From NCBI GenBank assembly GCA_015904045.1, contig JABMDG010000025.1:1-9874 (forward strand): 9,874 nt of DNA, given 5' to 3'. The position numbers were made by a program, and so were the translations under genes. This DNA is from Nitrospira sp. GTDB lineage: Bacteria; Nitrospirota; Nitrospiria; Nitrospirales; Nitrospiraceae. Below are positions 1 to 6,936 of this stretch, piece by piece (within the stretch, counting starts at the first letter, position 1; each line of letters begins with the position of its first letter). The notes under the pieces were generated by a model, which was given only the letters and a program-made list of their open reading frames with translations, was not told the DNA's origin and did not search any database.

Positions 1-1
1 C

Positions 2-793
2 CGATCTCACCAAACAACGGGCCGCTACCGCGCGCCACTGCGTATCGACTGCGACTGGATCAAGACTGCGGCCTTTACCGCATATCTTTCCGCCATCCTC
101 GGTGCAGCCTTCGGTGTTCCTTTCTACTTGCTCGTGCAATGGAGCCTATCTCCGGAAGCGCTGGCAATTTTGGATGCCCGCTTCGTCGGCTTTGTCTGGA
201 ACAGCGCATTCCTTTCAGCCCTTGCCGCTACCGCAGGAGTCTTGATCGGCCTTCCGCTGGCCTATCTCGCAAGCCGGAAACCGACCTGGCTCAATCTGGG
301 CTGCCTACAGGCGGCTTACGCCGGCTATGTCCTCCCCGGACCGGTTGCAGCCCTGGCCGTCTTAGTGCTGTGCCTCAAACTGGTACCGTTCGTTTATGGC
401 ACGGTGGTCGTCTTGATCGTCGCCTACGTGCTGCATTTTCTCCCCGCCGGACTTCAGTCGCTCGAACCGGCGCTTCAGCAGATTACGCCCAATCTTGAAG
501 AAGCAGCCCGCACATTGGGGCTCGGTGTTCAGTCAACCTGGCGTCGTGTGACGCTGCCGCTCATACGCAATGGCTTTATCGCAGCCTGGGTCCTGATGTT
601 TCTGCAAACGATGAAAGAGTTGCCGGCCACACTGCTCCTGCGTCCGGTAGGTTTTGACACGCTGGCGATCCGTGTGTGGCTGGAGGCGAGCGAAGAGTAC
701 TATCAACTGGCGGCTCCCTCCGCGCTGCTGATCGTGCTGGTAGGTTTGCCGGCGTTGGCACTTCTATTATCGCGTGATTGGCGTGCGGCCTAG
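2..793 (+). CDS. Iron(III)-type ABC transporter permease, C-terminal part
   Basis: Inner-membrane permease subunit of an ABC importer, probably for ferric iron (FbpB/ThiP-like family). The frame is open from base 2, so the gene starts outside the window; an internal TTG at 128 is not a convincing start because coding-like sequence continues upstream of it. Several hydrophobic helices are visible, for example around WNSAFLSALAATAGVLIGLP and VVVLIVAYVLHFLPAGL. The cytoplasmic EAA loop that docks on the ATPase is clear: EEAARTLGLG followed, at the usual spacing, by RRVTLPLI. This is the second half of what is usually a two-lobed protein of more than 500 residues. The ATPase gene starts 8 bases after the stop, so the two are co-transcribed. 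The family is secure. The iron substrate is inferred from similarity and from the TonB-system genes downstream; a related anion or thiamine importer is possible. Confidence 0.85.
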   Translation, partial: RSHQTTGRYRAPLRIDCDWIKTAAFTAYLSAILGAAFGVPFYLLVQWSLSPEALAILDARFVGFVWNSAFLSALAATAGVLIGLPLAYLASRKPTWLNLGCLQAAYAGYVLPGPVAALAVLVLCLKLVPFVYGTVVVLIVAYVLHFLPAGLQSLEPALQQITPNLEEAARTLGLGVQSTWRRVTLPLIRNGFIAAWVLMFLQTMKELPATLLLRPVGFDTLAIRVWLEASEEYYQLAAPSALLIVLVGLPALALLLSRDWRAA

Positions 794-801
794 GTTGAAC
801 G

Positions 802-1947
802 ATGACGACTGAATCACATCCAACCCCTGCGGACACCAACGGGCTCGACAGCCAGGCCGACCTAAGCGCACCGGCAGCTCCTATTTTAGAACTGCGCTCG
901 GTGTCTTGCGCCTATGATCCGCACCGCCCGGCTATTCGTGATATTTCATTTTCAGCGCGGGAAGGGGAAATACTCTGCCTGCTCGGGCCATCGGGCTGCG
1001 GCAAAACCACCGTGCTACGGGCCATCGCAGGCTTTGAACCGGTGAGGGCCGGAGAGATCTTTTTGTCAGGCCAACGGGTCTCTTCTTCCTCAGACACGAT
1101 CCCCACAGAAGAACGGCATGTCGGGATGGTCTTCCAAGAATATGCCCTGTTCCCTCACCTCCGCGTCGTCGGCAACATCGCCTTCGGACTTGGCCACCTG
1201 TCCCGATCGGATCGGGAGAACCGTGTTCACGAGATGTTGCGGCTGACTGGCTTGGAGGGATTCGAACGGCGCTATCCGCACGAGCTATCAGGCGGGCAGC
1301 AGCAACGTGTGGCGTTGGCTCGGGCGTTGGTACAAAATCCGGTTGTGCTGTTGCTGGATGAACCGTTCAGTAACCTCGACCCCGATATGGCCGGCCGCAT
1401 GCGCCAAGAACTCCATACGCTGTTGCGCCGGATGAAAACGACGACCATCTTGGTCACCCACGACCATGACGAGGCCTTTGCCATGGCCGACCGGATTGCC
1501 GTGCTGAATCATGGAGTGCTGGAACAGATGGATTCGCCGGAAATCATCTACCACCTTCCTTTGACGCCGTTCGTTGCCGACTTCGTCGGGCAGGCCGACT
1601 TTATCACCGGACATGTCCGACAAGGCATGGTCCATACCGAATTGGGAATATTTCCCAACACACTGGCCGCTGAAGAAGAAGCCCCAGTGGTTGTGATGAT
1701 TCGCCCCGACGATATTCACCTCCTCCCAAACAAATCGGCCGGACCCCGGATCGTCGCCCGGCAGTTTCGAGGCTCGGAAAATCTGTATACGGTCCGGCTG
1801 GGCTCCGGCCAAATCGTCCACAGCAGCGAAAGTTCGACCAGTGTCTATCAGGAGGGAACGGCTGTTGAGCTTCGTGTATCCGCTACACATACCGTGTTGT
1901 TTCGAGCCGACCAGTTCCCCGATAAACACAACGTGCCCATGCGCTGA
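802..1947 (+). CDS. ABC transporter ATP-binding protein (FbpC-like)
   Basis: Cytoplasmic ATPase that powers the adjacent permease. All nucleotide-binding motifs are present: Walker A GPSGCGKTT (residues 62-70), the Q-loop in MVFQEYALFPHL, the signature LSGGQQQ (162-168), Walker B LLLDEP with D186 and E187, and the switch histidine H220 in VTHDHDEA. A C-terminal regulatory region of about 120 residues containing VVVMIRPDDIHLLP resembles the TOBE-type domain of FbpC/PotA/MalK transporters. The 381-residue length fits that group. The first ~25 residues are a polar extension not needed for the fold, so a later start cannot be excluded. The ATG at 802 has a weak purine-rich stretch before it (AGGTTGA). 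Substrate specificity is inferred from the permease and neighbouring TonB-system genes. Confidence 0.9.
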   Translation: MTTESHPTPADTNGLDSQADLSAPAAPILELRSVSCAYDPHRPAIRDISFSAREGEILCLLGPSGCGKTTVLRAIAGFEPVRAGEIFLSGQRVSSSSDTIPTEERHVGMVFQEYALFPHLRVVGNIAFGLGHLSRSDRENRVHEMLRLTGLEGFERRYPHELSGGQQQRVALARALVQNPVVLLLDEPFSNLDPDMAGRMRQELHTLLRRMKTTTILVTHDHDEAFAMADRIAVLNHGVLEQMDSPEIIYHLPLTPFVADFVGQADFITGHVRQGMVHTELGIFPNTLAAEEEAPVVVMIRPDDIHLLPNKSAGPRIVARQFRGSENLYTVRLGSGQIVHSSESSTSVYQEGTAVELRVSATHTVLFRADQFPDKHNVPMR

Positions 1948-2048
1948 CGGATTGACAGGATTCCCGGCGATCTGGCATTGATGAACCGATTTCCGGCTTC
2001 CTCGCCAGCATGGATCACACCCCCAGAATGGGAATGTAAGGAGTCGCA

Positions 2049-2480
2049 ATGGACGCGCTAAAGCACGCGGTAGATTACGGAGTGATCGGCCTCCTCCTGG
2101 TTCTGAGTCTCTGGTCGGTCGCGGTGGCCGTGGAGCGCTGGCTCTTCTATCGACGGGTGGACCTATCCCAGTACCCCAATGCACAACTGCTGGAAATCAC
2201 GCTCACCAGACGTCTTGTGATCATTGGAACCGTCGCCGCCAATGCTCCCTATATTGGCCTGCTCGGCACCGTCCTTGGTATCATGTTAACCTTTCACACG
2301 ATGGGGACGTCGGGTACGATGGCCGTCAACACCATTATGATCGGCTTGAGCCTGGCATTGAAAGCCACGGCAGTTGGCTTGTTGGTCGCCATACCTTGTG
2401 TCGTCATGAACAACGTGCTTCGGCGTCGCGTTGCCGAACTTTTGACTCAGTACAAGGCACAGCATGAAACAGGACATTGA
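2049..2480 (+). CDS. exbB: ExbB-type proton channel subunit (short form)
   Basis: Inner-membrane subunit of the proton-driven motor that energises TonB, in the MotA/TolQ/ExbB family. At 143 residues it matches the short ExbB class rather than the ~240-residue E. coli protein. A first helix (GVIGLLLVLSLWSVAVAV, about residues 11-28) ends at ERWLFYRR. The family core follows: APYIGLLGTVLGIMLTF, then a third helix around ALKATAVGLLVAIPCVV. The start is supported by AAGGAG at about 2038-2043, five bases before the ATG. The gene lies 101 bases after the ATPase gene and overlaps exbD by 17 bases, which indicates translational coupling. A TolQ role is less likely because exbD and a TonB anchor follow directly. 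Confidence 0.88.
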   Translation: MDALKHAVDYGVIGLLLVLSLWSVAVAVERWLFYRRVDLSQYPNAQLLEITLTRRLVIIGTVAANAPYIGLLGTVLGIMLTFHTMGTSGTMAVNTIMIGLSLALKATAVGLLVAIPCVVMNNVLRRRVAELLTQYKAQHETGH

Positions 2481-2841
2481 TCAGATCAATGTCATTCCGC
2501 TCGTGGACGTGATGCTGGTCTTGCTCGTCATCGTGTTGACGACGGCGACGTTCATCAGTACGGGGCAGATTCCCGTAAATTTGGCGAAGGCCAAGGCCGT
2601 CAGCGACCGGAAAGACGTTCCCATCATCATTACACTGACATCAGAGGGCGGCCTGTTCGTAAACGACAAACCCGTCGCCGACGGGGAACTCCCCTCTATA
2701 CTGCTGGCTGAGTCTCGTGAGTCGGCCGTGGTCGTCCGCGCCGACAAAGTCACATTGCTGGAGAAATTCGTCGCCTTGGTCGATGAAATCCGAGGCCTGG
2801 GATTTCAGCAAGTCAGTCTTGAAGTGATCCGTCTGCCATGA
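2464..2841 (+). CDS. exbD: ExbD/TolR family biopolymer transport protein
   Basis: Partner of ExbB in the TonB motor. It has one N-terminal transmembrane helix (about residues 11-33) and a periplasmic domain, 125 residues in all. The helix carries the essential proton-bearing aspartate of the family, D15 in NVIPLVDVMLVLL. The periplasmic part (IIITLTSEGGLFVNDKPV, then a C-terminal region with LVDEIRGLGFQQVSLEV) has the normal ExbD/TolR layout. The gene starts inside exbB and its stop overlaps the tonB start as ATGA, giving a tight exbB-exbD-tonB translational unit. ExbD and TolR are hard to separate by sequence; the neighbouring TonB anchor favours ExbD. Confidence 0.9.
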   Translation: MKQDIDQINVIPLVDVMLVLLVIVLTTATFISTGQIPVNLAKAKAVSDRKDVPIIITLTSEGGLFVNDKPVADGELPSILLAESRESAVVVRADKVTLLEKFVALVDEIRGLGFQQVSLEVIRLP

Positions 2842-3116
2842 TCAATACTCAACGGCATCCGATTGATCGAACAAACCCTGAAACTGCAGGCTGGGTTGTA
2901 TCCTGTCTGCTGCATGGCGGCTTAGCCATCGGCGTTGTCTTTTTCTTACAGAGCTTGCGATTGGCACCCCAGGCAGAACCATTCACATGGGATGTGGCTA
3001 TGACCGCCGCCTCACCAATGGCCACACCATCGCCGCGCGGAACAGCCATGGCACAGCGTGTGCCGCCTCCTACACCTACGTTCAAGGCAACTACCACTTC
3101 ATGCCGTCTTTCTTGA
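2838..3116 (+). pseudogene. tonB: TonB N-terminal fragment (anchor and proline-rich start only)
   Basis: The reading frame encodes 92 residues. A short cytoplasmic segment is followed by one transmembrane helix (about residues 18-38). This carries the TonB signature S22 and H26 at the four-residue spacing (SCLLH) needed for coupling to ExbB/ExbD. A proline-rich stretch follows (ASPMATPSPRGTA, VPPPTPTF). A complete TonB is typically 220-280 residues and ends in a globular domain that binds the TonB box of outer-membrane receptors; that domain is absent. The frame stops at 3114-3116, just inside sequence that codes for something else in another frame. The truncated product could insert in the membrane but not contact receptors. 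Either the gene was broken by a deletion or the assembly is joined wrongly here. The start overlaps the exbD stop (ATGA). Confidence 0.75.
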
Positions 3117-3376
3117 CGAAACTCTCACCGAAACGCTTCGGCGAGGGATCAACGTTTACAGCAGTGTTTCGATACGATCGGGTTAATTTGAATATGGACA
3201 ATAAGGGGGAAAACGCCGGCGAATGGGAGCAGCTTTCGTTCGGCTTGAATTATCGCCCGATCGAAGATGCGGTCATCAAGATGAGTTATCAATACATGCC
3301 CAAAGCATTTAACCCTGTAACTTCACAACGGATTCACGACAGTGCCTTTGTGATGTCAGTGGCAACCTATTTCTAG
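3065..3376 (+). pseudogene. C-terminal fragment of an outer-membrane beta-barrel protein
   Basis: From about 3065, in a frame different from tonB, the translation takes on the look of a porin-like barrel: alternating strands such as YTYVQGNYHF, STFTAVFRYDRVNLNMDN, WEQLSFGLNYRP and AVIKMSYQYMPKAF. It ends in SAFVMSVATYF, a terminal strand closing on phenylalanine, the usual signal for the outer-membrane assembly machinery. Only about 103 residues remain; the signal peptide and most of the barrel are missing. The in-frame ATG at 2987 lies inside tonB and would add residues with no barrel character, so it is not a credible start. I read this as the 3' remnant of a porin gene fused to the broken tonB. 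The specific porin family is not recognised. Confidence 0.65.
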
Positions 3377-3383
3377 GAGGTGT

Positions 3384-3412
3384 GCGGGGGCTTCCCATAG
3401 GGAAGTCCCCGC
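3384..3412 (+). terminator. Strong GC-rich hairpin after the barrel gene
   Basis: Arms 3384-3396 and 3400-3412 pair over 13 positions, with one G-U wobble on the plus-strand RNA, around a three-base loop. It starts 7 bases after the barrel stop codon and ends 13 bases before the preferred lipoprotein start at 3426. No run of T follows, so it is not a standard intrinsic terminator. It may act as a 3'-end stabiliser, a processing site or a weak terminator separating the barrel gene from the next cassette. Confidence 0.55.
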
Positions 3413-3416
3413 GCTG

Positions 3417-3902
3417 ATGACATCGATGAAACATGGGAAACGATTACAGTATCTCGTCTTGATCCTTCCGCTTATCACACTGACGGCTTGTGCCTCGCTC
3501 CGTGGCAGCCGAGATACCACCTTCTCGTGCTCGTACGACACTGTGTGGGACGCTGCCGTGGAGACGATGAACGGTTTCTCCATTACCTCACAAGATAAGA
3601 GCAGCGGGTCGATCGAAACCGCATGGCTTGAGATGGAGGGCAAGACACGTACCTATGGAATTTTTGCTCGCGAAGGCTTCGGCAACCGCGAGCGTGCTCG
3701 CATGTCGATATCCGTCAAGAAAATAAACGGCGGCACTGGCTTCAGCGTGCTGGAGATTCGCGAACGATGGCACGCCCGAGGAGGCGCAACCGCGCGAGCG
3801 ACTAGATGGTGGCCCATCGAGCCTTCCGAAGAGGCGATGAACGAAGTGACAGGGACGCTCAATGGCCGGCTCAAAGATAAAGGCTGTGAGCCTACGTCAT
3901 GA
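3417..3902 (+). CDS. Putative lipoprotein of unknown function
   Basis: Small envelope lipoprotein of 161 residues. A basic start and a hydrophobic stretch (about residues 12-22) lead to the lipobox LTAC, with C25 as the lipid-modified cysteine. The mature part contains a conserved-looking opening (SYDTVWDAAVETMNGFSITSQD, with SGSIETAW after it) typical of small uncharacterised lipoproteins. The specific role is not recognised. There is an in-frame ATG at 3426 (MKHGKRL), which would give a more standard signal peptide and may be the true start; neither has a clear ribosome-binding site. The stop overlaps the start of the FMN-binding gene as ATGA, so the two are translationally coupled. A strong hairpin lies just upstream, so the gene may begin a separate transcript. 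Confidence 0.7.
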   Translation: MTSMKHGKRLQYLVLILPLITLTACASLRGSRDTTFSCSYDTVWDAAVETMNGFSITSQDKSSGSIETAWLEMEGKTRTYGIFAREGFGNRERARMSISVKKINGGTGFSVLEIRERWHARGGATARATRWWPIEPSEEAMNEVTGTLNGRLKDKGCEPTS

Positions 3903-4573
3903 GAGCACGCCTATTCGTTGTTTCAGCCATTCTTCTCATGATGTCATCCGTCCCTGCCAGGGCCGAACGCATTTGGGATAACGACCTCAAGCGTTTTCTG
4001 ACGGATCAGGAGATGAATACGGCCGAAGCCTTCATGAGCGAGGAGGAAGGGGTCAAGATCATGCTCCCCAAGTCGGAGCATATCCGCAAGGATGTGATCA
4101 AGCTCAGCCCCGAGAAAAAGGCTCAAATCGAGGAACGCATCGGCTGGAAATTTCCGGAACAATCCTTCGAGGTGTATATCGGCGAGACTGGCACAGAGAT
4201 CGACGGCTATGCGTTAGTCCAGAATACGATCGGCAAGCACAAGCCGATGACCTACATGGTCGGCGTCGATAGCAAGGGCCACGTGTCAGACGTCGAGCTG
4301 TTGGTCTTCCGTGAATCGCGCGGCAGCGAGATCCGCCAAAAGCGATTCAACGCCCAATATGAGGGCAAGACAGTGAACGATCCCGTGCGCATCAACAAAG
4401 ATATCATCAATATCAGCGGAGCGACCATGTCGGTCCGTTCCATGAGCGCCGGAATCAAGCGCGTGCTAGTACTGGTCGACGAGTTCTATCTCAAACCGGC
4501 CGGAATCGGAAGCGACACCGTCGCCGCACGCAAGTCTGACAAAGGATTGTTCGGCACATTTCTAGGGAACTAA
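3899..4573 (+). CDS. Exported FMN-binding domain protein
   Basis: A 224-residue protein with a signal peptide (about residues 1-22, ending VPARA) and an FMN-binding domain of the type seen in NqrC, RnfG and NosR. The diagnostic motif is SGAT at residues 173-176, in NISGATMS. In the family this threonine receives FMN covalently through a phosphoester bond made by ApbE flavin transferase. The usual aspartate three residues before the serine is not seen here (isoleucine instead), so flavinylation is probable but not certain. The preceding region (YIGETGTEIDGYALVQNTIG, then MTYMVGVDSKGHVSDVELL) fits the fold. It sits between a lipoprotein and a four-helix membrane protein, suggesting an envelope electron-transfer or flavin-carrying module. 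No ApbE gene is in the window. Confidence 0.78.
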   Translation: MRARLFVVSAILLMMSSVPARAERIWDNDLKRFLTDQEMNTAEAFMSEEEGVKIMLPKSEHIRKDVIKLSPEKKAQIEERIGWKFPEQSFEVYIGETGTEIDGYALVQNTIGKHKPMTYMVGVDSKGHVSDVELLVFRESRGSEIRQKRFNAQYEGKTVNDPVRINKDIINISGATMSVRSMSAGIKRVLVLVDEFYLKPAGIGSDTVAARKSDKGLFGTFLGN

Positions 4574-4598
4574 TCGAAGCGGACCGAGCGTCCCCGAC

Positions 4599-5117
4599 AT
4601 GCGAAACTTCAATCAAAAATTCAAGCTGCGGGATTCGGATCGCCACATTCGGCTGCTGTATACGTTGTTTCTTCTCTTGATGTTGGCAGGATTTACCTTT
4701 TCGTTCTTTTGGGCTCACAGCATGACCAGCTTGTCTCCACAAGGCATTGCCGATCACTACCGGGGGTCCGATGCAACTTTTGGCGAGCCGATGTCGTTTC
4801 GTGAGCTGGCGGAGATCACCCACTTTCACCTGTTCACCATGCCGGTCGTCTTTATGATTTTGATCCATGTTATGTACCTGACAAGCGCAAGCCATGGTCT
4901 CAAGATCGCCGTCACGTGGGCCGGCTTGGGTGGAGTCATTCTCGACCTCCTCTCACCCTGGCTGATCAGCTACGTCTCGCCGATTTTTGTCGTGACCATG
5001 CTGACCGGAGATACGCTCATGACGGTCAGCTTCCTCGTCATGATGACTGTGCCGCTCTATGAAATGTGGATATTAGGGCAGCCGTTGATGGGAGGGAAGC
5101 AGCCGTCGAATTCATGA
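4599..5117 (+). CDS. Four-helix integral membrane protein, unknown function
   Basis: A 172-residue protein with four predicted transmembrane helices, at about residues 19-38, 76-95, 102-123 and 128-151. A periplasmic-like loop of about 35 residues lies between the first two. H75, H77 and H90 cluster at and within the second helix (ITHFHLFTMP, then LIHVMY); H40 lies at the end of the first. Such an arrangement could bind haem or a metal, but no known cytochrome motif is matched. It starts 25 bases after the FMN-binding gene and no clear ribosome-binding site is visible. A strong terminator follows, so it is the last gene of the cassette. A role as the membrane electron donor for the FMN protein is an inference from position alone. 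Confidence 0.68.
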   Translation: MRNFNQKFKLRDSDRHIRLLYTLFLLLMLAGFTFSFFWAHSMTSLSPQGIADHYRGSDATFGEPMSFRELAEITHFHLFTMPVVFMILIHVMYLTSASHGLKIAVTWAGLGGVILDLLSPWLISYVSPIFVVTMLTGDTLMTVSFLVMMTVPLYEMWILGQPLMGGKQPSNS

Positions 5118-5164
5118 TCGTTACACTCTGCTTCTAACATCTAGAGCGGCCAGAGGTTTGCACC

Positions 5165-5207
5165 CAGAGCCCAGGATCATATCGATGGTCCTGGGCTCTG
5201 TTGTTTT
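5165..5207 (+). terminator. Intrinsic terminator after the FMN/membrane-protein cassette
   Basis: A perfect 12-bp stem (5165-5176 with 5189-5200) extends by four further pairs, one of them G-U, to a four-base loop, and is followed by TTGTTTT. This is a classical Rho-independent terminator on the plus strand. It ends only about 15 bases before the start codon of the next gene. Confidence 0.9.
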
Positions 5208-5222
5208 CGTGGAGAAGATGCC

Positions 5223-5924
5223 ATGCCTATCGAAGCCTTAGAACAAATTGATCCGGCGGTTTTGAGAATCCAGGCGCTGCTCCAGAAGATCGATCGTCTT
5301 CGGCTCCCGGAATCCTCCTATCGCGACGTCGAAAGCATTCTGGTTTGTCAGATCAGCGAGGAAATCGATCGAATGCTGCCTTGGCAAACCGGACACGGCA
5401 AGCGGACTGCGAACGTTGCGCTTAGGATCGGACTCGCGATACAGCTCGACTCCGATGCGATGCACCAACTCAAGCTTGCATGCCTGCTCCACGATATCGG
5501 AATCTTAATGCTCCCGACTCATCTCAGAACAGACAAAAGGCCTCTCGAAAGTGACTCCTACGTGACTCTTCAGAATCATCCTCGCCTTGGAGCGATCTTG
5601 CTTGAACCTTTCTCGTTCTTAAGAAAGGCGACAACTCTCATCGCTCACCATCATGAACGATGGGATGGATCTGGCTATCCATACGGTATCCGGGGGGAGT
5701 TTATCCCGCTCGGCGCCAGAATCCTCGCGATTGCCGACGCATTTGATGCCCTGCAGATTCCGGATGTCTCAGATCACGCGGTACGCAATACGATCGCGCT
5801 CAAAATTCTCCACGTCGCGGCTGGAACCCAGTTCGACCCTCATCTCGTCCGGATATTTATCCAAGCGACGGCATCACCGCACCATTCTGAATCCCACATC
5901 GAACTTATATCTACTGACATTTAA
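5223..5924 (+). CDS. HD-GYP domain protein (putative cyclic-di-GMP phosphodiesterase)
   Basis: A 233-residue, apparently soluble protein with an HD-GYP domain, the family that degrades cyclic di-GMP. Visible motifs are the HD pair H90-D91 in LLHDIG, H119 in QNHPRLG, the H142-H144 run leading into HERWDGSGYP (GYP at 151-153), and GARILAIADAFDAL with the late metal-ligand aspartate. H58 in TGHGKRTA corresponds to the first metal-binding histidine. The usual lysine after HDxG is isoleucine here (HDIGIL), which may lower or alter activity. No receiver, PAS or GAF domain precedes the catalytic part, only about 50 residues of helical, charged sequence. The start is supported by GGAG at 5211-5214. 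The gene is separated from the previous cassette by a terminator and ends 260 bases before the amoB fragment. Confidence 0.85.
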   Translation: MPIEALEQIDPAVLRIQALLQKIDRLRLPESSYRDVESILVCQISEEIDRMLPWQTGHGKRTANVALRIGLAIQLDSDAMHQLKLACLLHDIGILMLPTHLRTDKRPLESDSYVTLQNHPRLGAILLEPFSFLRKATTLIAHHHERWDGSGYPYGIRGEFIPLGARILAIADAFDALQIPDVSDHAVRNTIALKILHVAAGTQFDPHLVRIFIQATASPHHSESHIELISTDI

Positions 5925-6102
5925 GGGCTGCATGTACTTTGCAGAGAGAGGCTACGTGATTTCATCCGGTCTCATTTGAATCGCCCCGGCAACGATCGGC
6001 TTGATTGAACCAGCCGCACTAGATCCAAACAGTCGCTGGCAAAGGACAGAGAGAGCTCTCCTCAATTTCATTGCCGTGGTGACTAACAAAGCTGGCGCTA
6101 CA
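5925..6102. other. Short non-coding spacer between HD-GYP gene and amoB fragment
   Basis: The spacer holds no convincing gene on either strand. A minus-strand reading of 91 codons spans 5952-6227, but it crosses the hairpin and the end of the amoB fragment and has no recognisable protein character. A small palindrome, GAGAGCTCTC, lies at 6051-6060. The HD-GYP gene has no obvious intrinsic terminator of its own here; the bidirectional hairpin at 6112-6156 could serve it. Confidence 0.5.
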
Positions 6103-6103
6103 G

Positions 6104-6156
6104 AAAATAAAAATGCCGGCCCGTTTTCCGCCTTTCGACGGGAACGGACCGGCATT
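6104..6156 (-). terminator. Terminator of the truncated amoB copy
   Basis: Arms 6112-6125 and 6143-6156 form a 14-bp stem in the minus-strand RNA, including one G-U pair. It is followed on the minus strand by a U-rich tract (TTTATTTT, complement of 6111-6104). It lies 28 bases after the stop of the amoB fragment. Its sequence aligns without gaps to the terminator of the intact amoB at 7497-7539, and several differences are paired changes that keep the stem. On the plus strand TTCTTTT follows the stem, so it could also end transcription from the HD-GYP side. Confidence 0.85.
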
Positions 6157-6184
6157 CTTTTGAACACCGCTACTTGGGTCTCGC

Positions 6185-6936
6185 TTATGCTCCGAGTCTG
6201 GTGAAGACCGGGAGTACAGGAGCCCAAACCGGGTTGACCAGCCGCTCACCGGAATCGGTGTACGACATAATCAAGCCCGCGAAGCGTTGATCCGGATCGT
6301 GAAGAATGTCCACCAAGCGCTGAACCTCCCAGAGGACGTCCTTCGACTCGATCTTGATGTCGACGGTCTGTCCTGGTTGGATCGCAGCCTCGTTATCCAT
6401 CGTCAACCCAGACGCCGCCACGAGCTCGGCCGGATAGTTTGGATCAAGCTTGGCTGCTCCAGCCTTGTTGGTGAACCGAATACCGGCTGTCGTAAATTCA
6501 CCGATGGTCACCGGCACTGTGCCGTTATTCGTCGCATGAACCACCATGCGCAACGCACGACCAGGCACATCGTATTCCGCATGGGTCACTTCCATGACCA
6601 GCGGATTTGGCTTGATCGGCATAGGCTTTATCTTCGCTTCACCGGCCTGGAGAGGCACGGTCACAGGATACTGGGCATCAGCAGAGAGATACCCGACAGT
6701 CACGACCGTGACAGTGAACACTAGAAAGAAAATACCTACTTTGCGATCGATCGGATCCAGCAGGATCTCATCGCCGTAGGCTGCCAATACGCGAGCACGA
6801 ACCAGGTACATCGGACGGATCGCAAAAAATCCGACCCAGGCGATGGCCACTGCAGCCCAGAACAGGTGCCACATGACGCCGGTTGCCGTACCCTTGGTTT
6901 CAGAGTCGAAGGTCTCTCCCGTGAGAGTCTTTGGGT
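6185..6936 (-). pseudogene. amoB: Truncated second amoB copy (transmembrane helices and C-terminal domain)
   Basis: This minus-strand segment aligns to the intact AmoB in this window from about residue N169 to the last residue. From the shared methionine (residue 191 of the intact protein, base 6874 here) the two are 229 residues each and I count about 23 differences, near 90% identity, with no gaps. Homology stops near 6936, one codon being missing close to the edge. The signal peptide and the whole N-terminal cupredoxin domain are absent, including the copper-binding H34 and the H136-H140 cluster. The frame has no stop but also no ATG, GTG or TTG start before 6874, and no ribosome-binding site is seen. 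It is most likely a pseudogene from a second amo operon; a 229-residue membrane protein made from 6874 cannot be excluded. Confidence 0.85.

Noticed and set aside
1952..1981. Possible promoter before exbB (TTGACA at 1952-1957)
   Set aside because: The -35 hexamer is perfect, but at 17-18 bases there is only GCATTG or CATTGA, a poor -10 box.
1288..2184. Long minus-strand open frame of 298 codons
   Set aside because: It is antisense to the well-supported ATPase and exbB genes, has low-complexity Arg/Pro sequence at its start and no family character.
2987..3064. ATG at 2987 as the start of the barrel protein
   Set aside because: The residues before about 3065 in that frame have no barrel or signal-peptide character and lie in the tonB coding region.
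5952..6227. Minus-strand 91-codon frame after the amoB fragment
   Set aside because: It crosses the terminator hairpin and overlaps the end of amoB; no protein features.
6866..6935. ATG at 6866 as the true start of the plus-strand membrane protein
   Set aside because: The first ~22 codons are antisense to conserved amoB sequence, so this start looks accidental.
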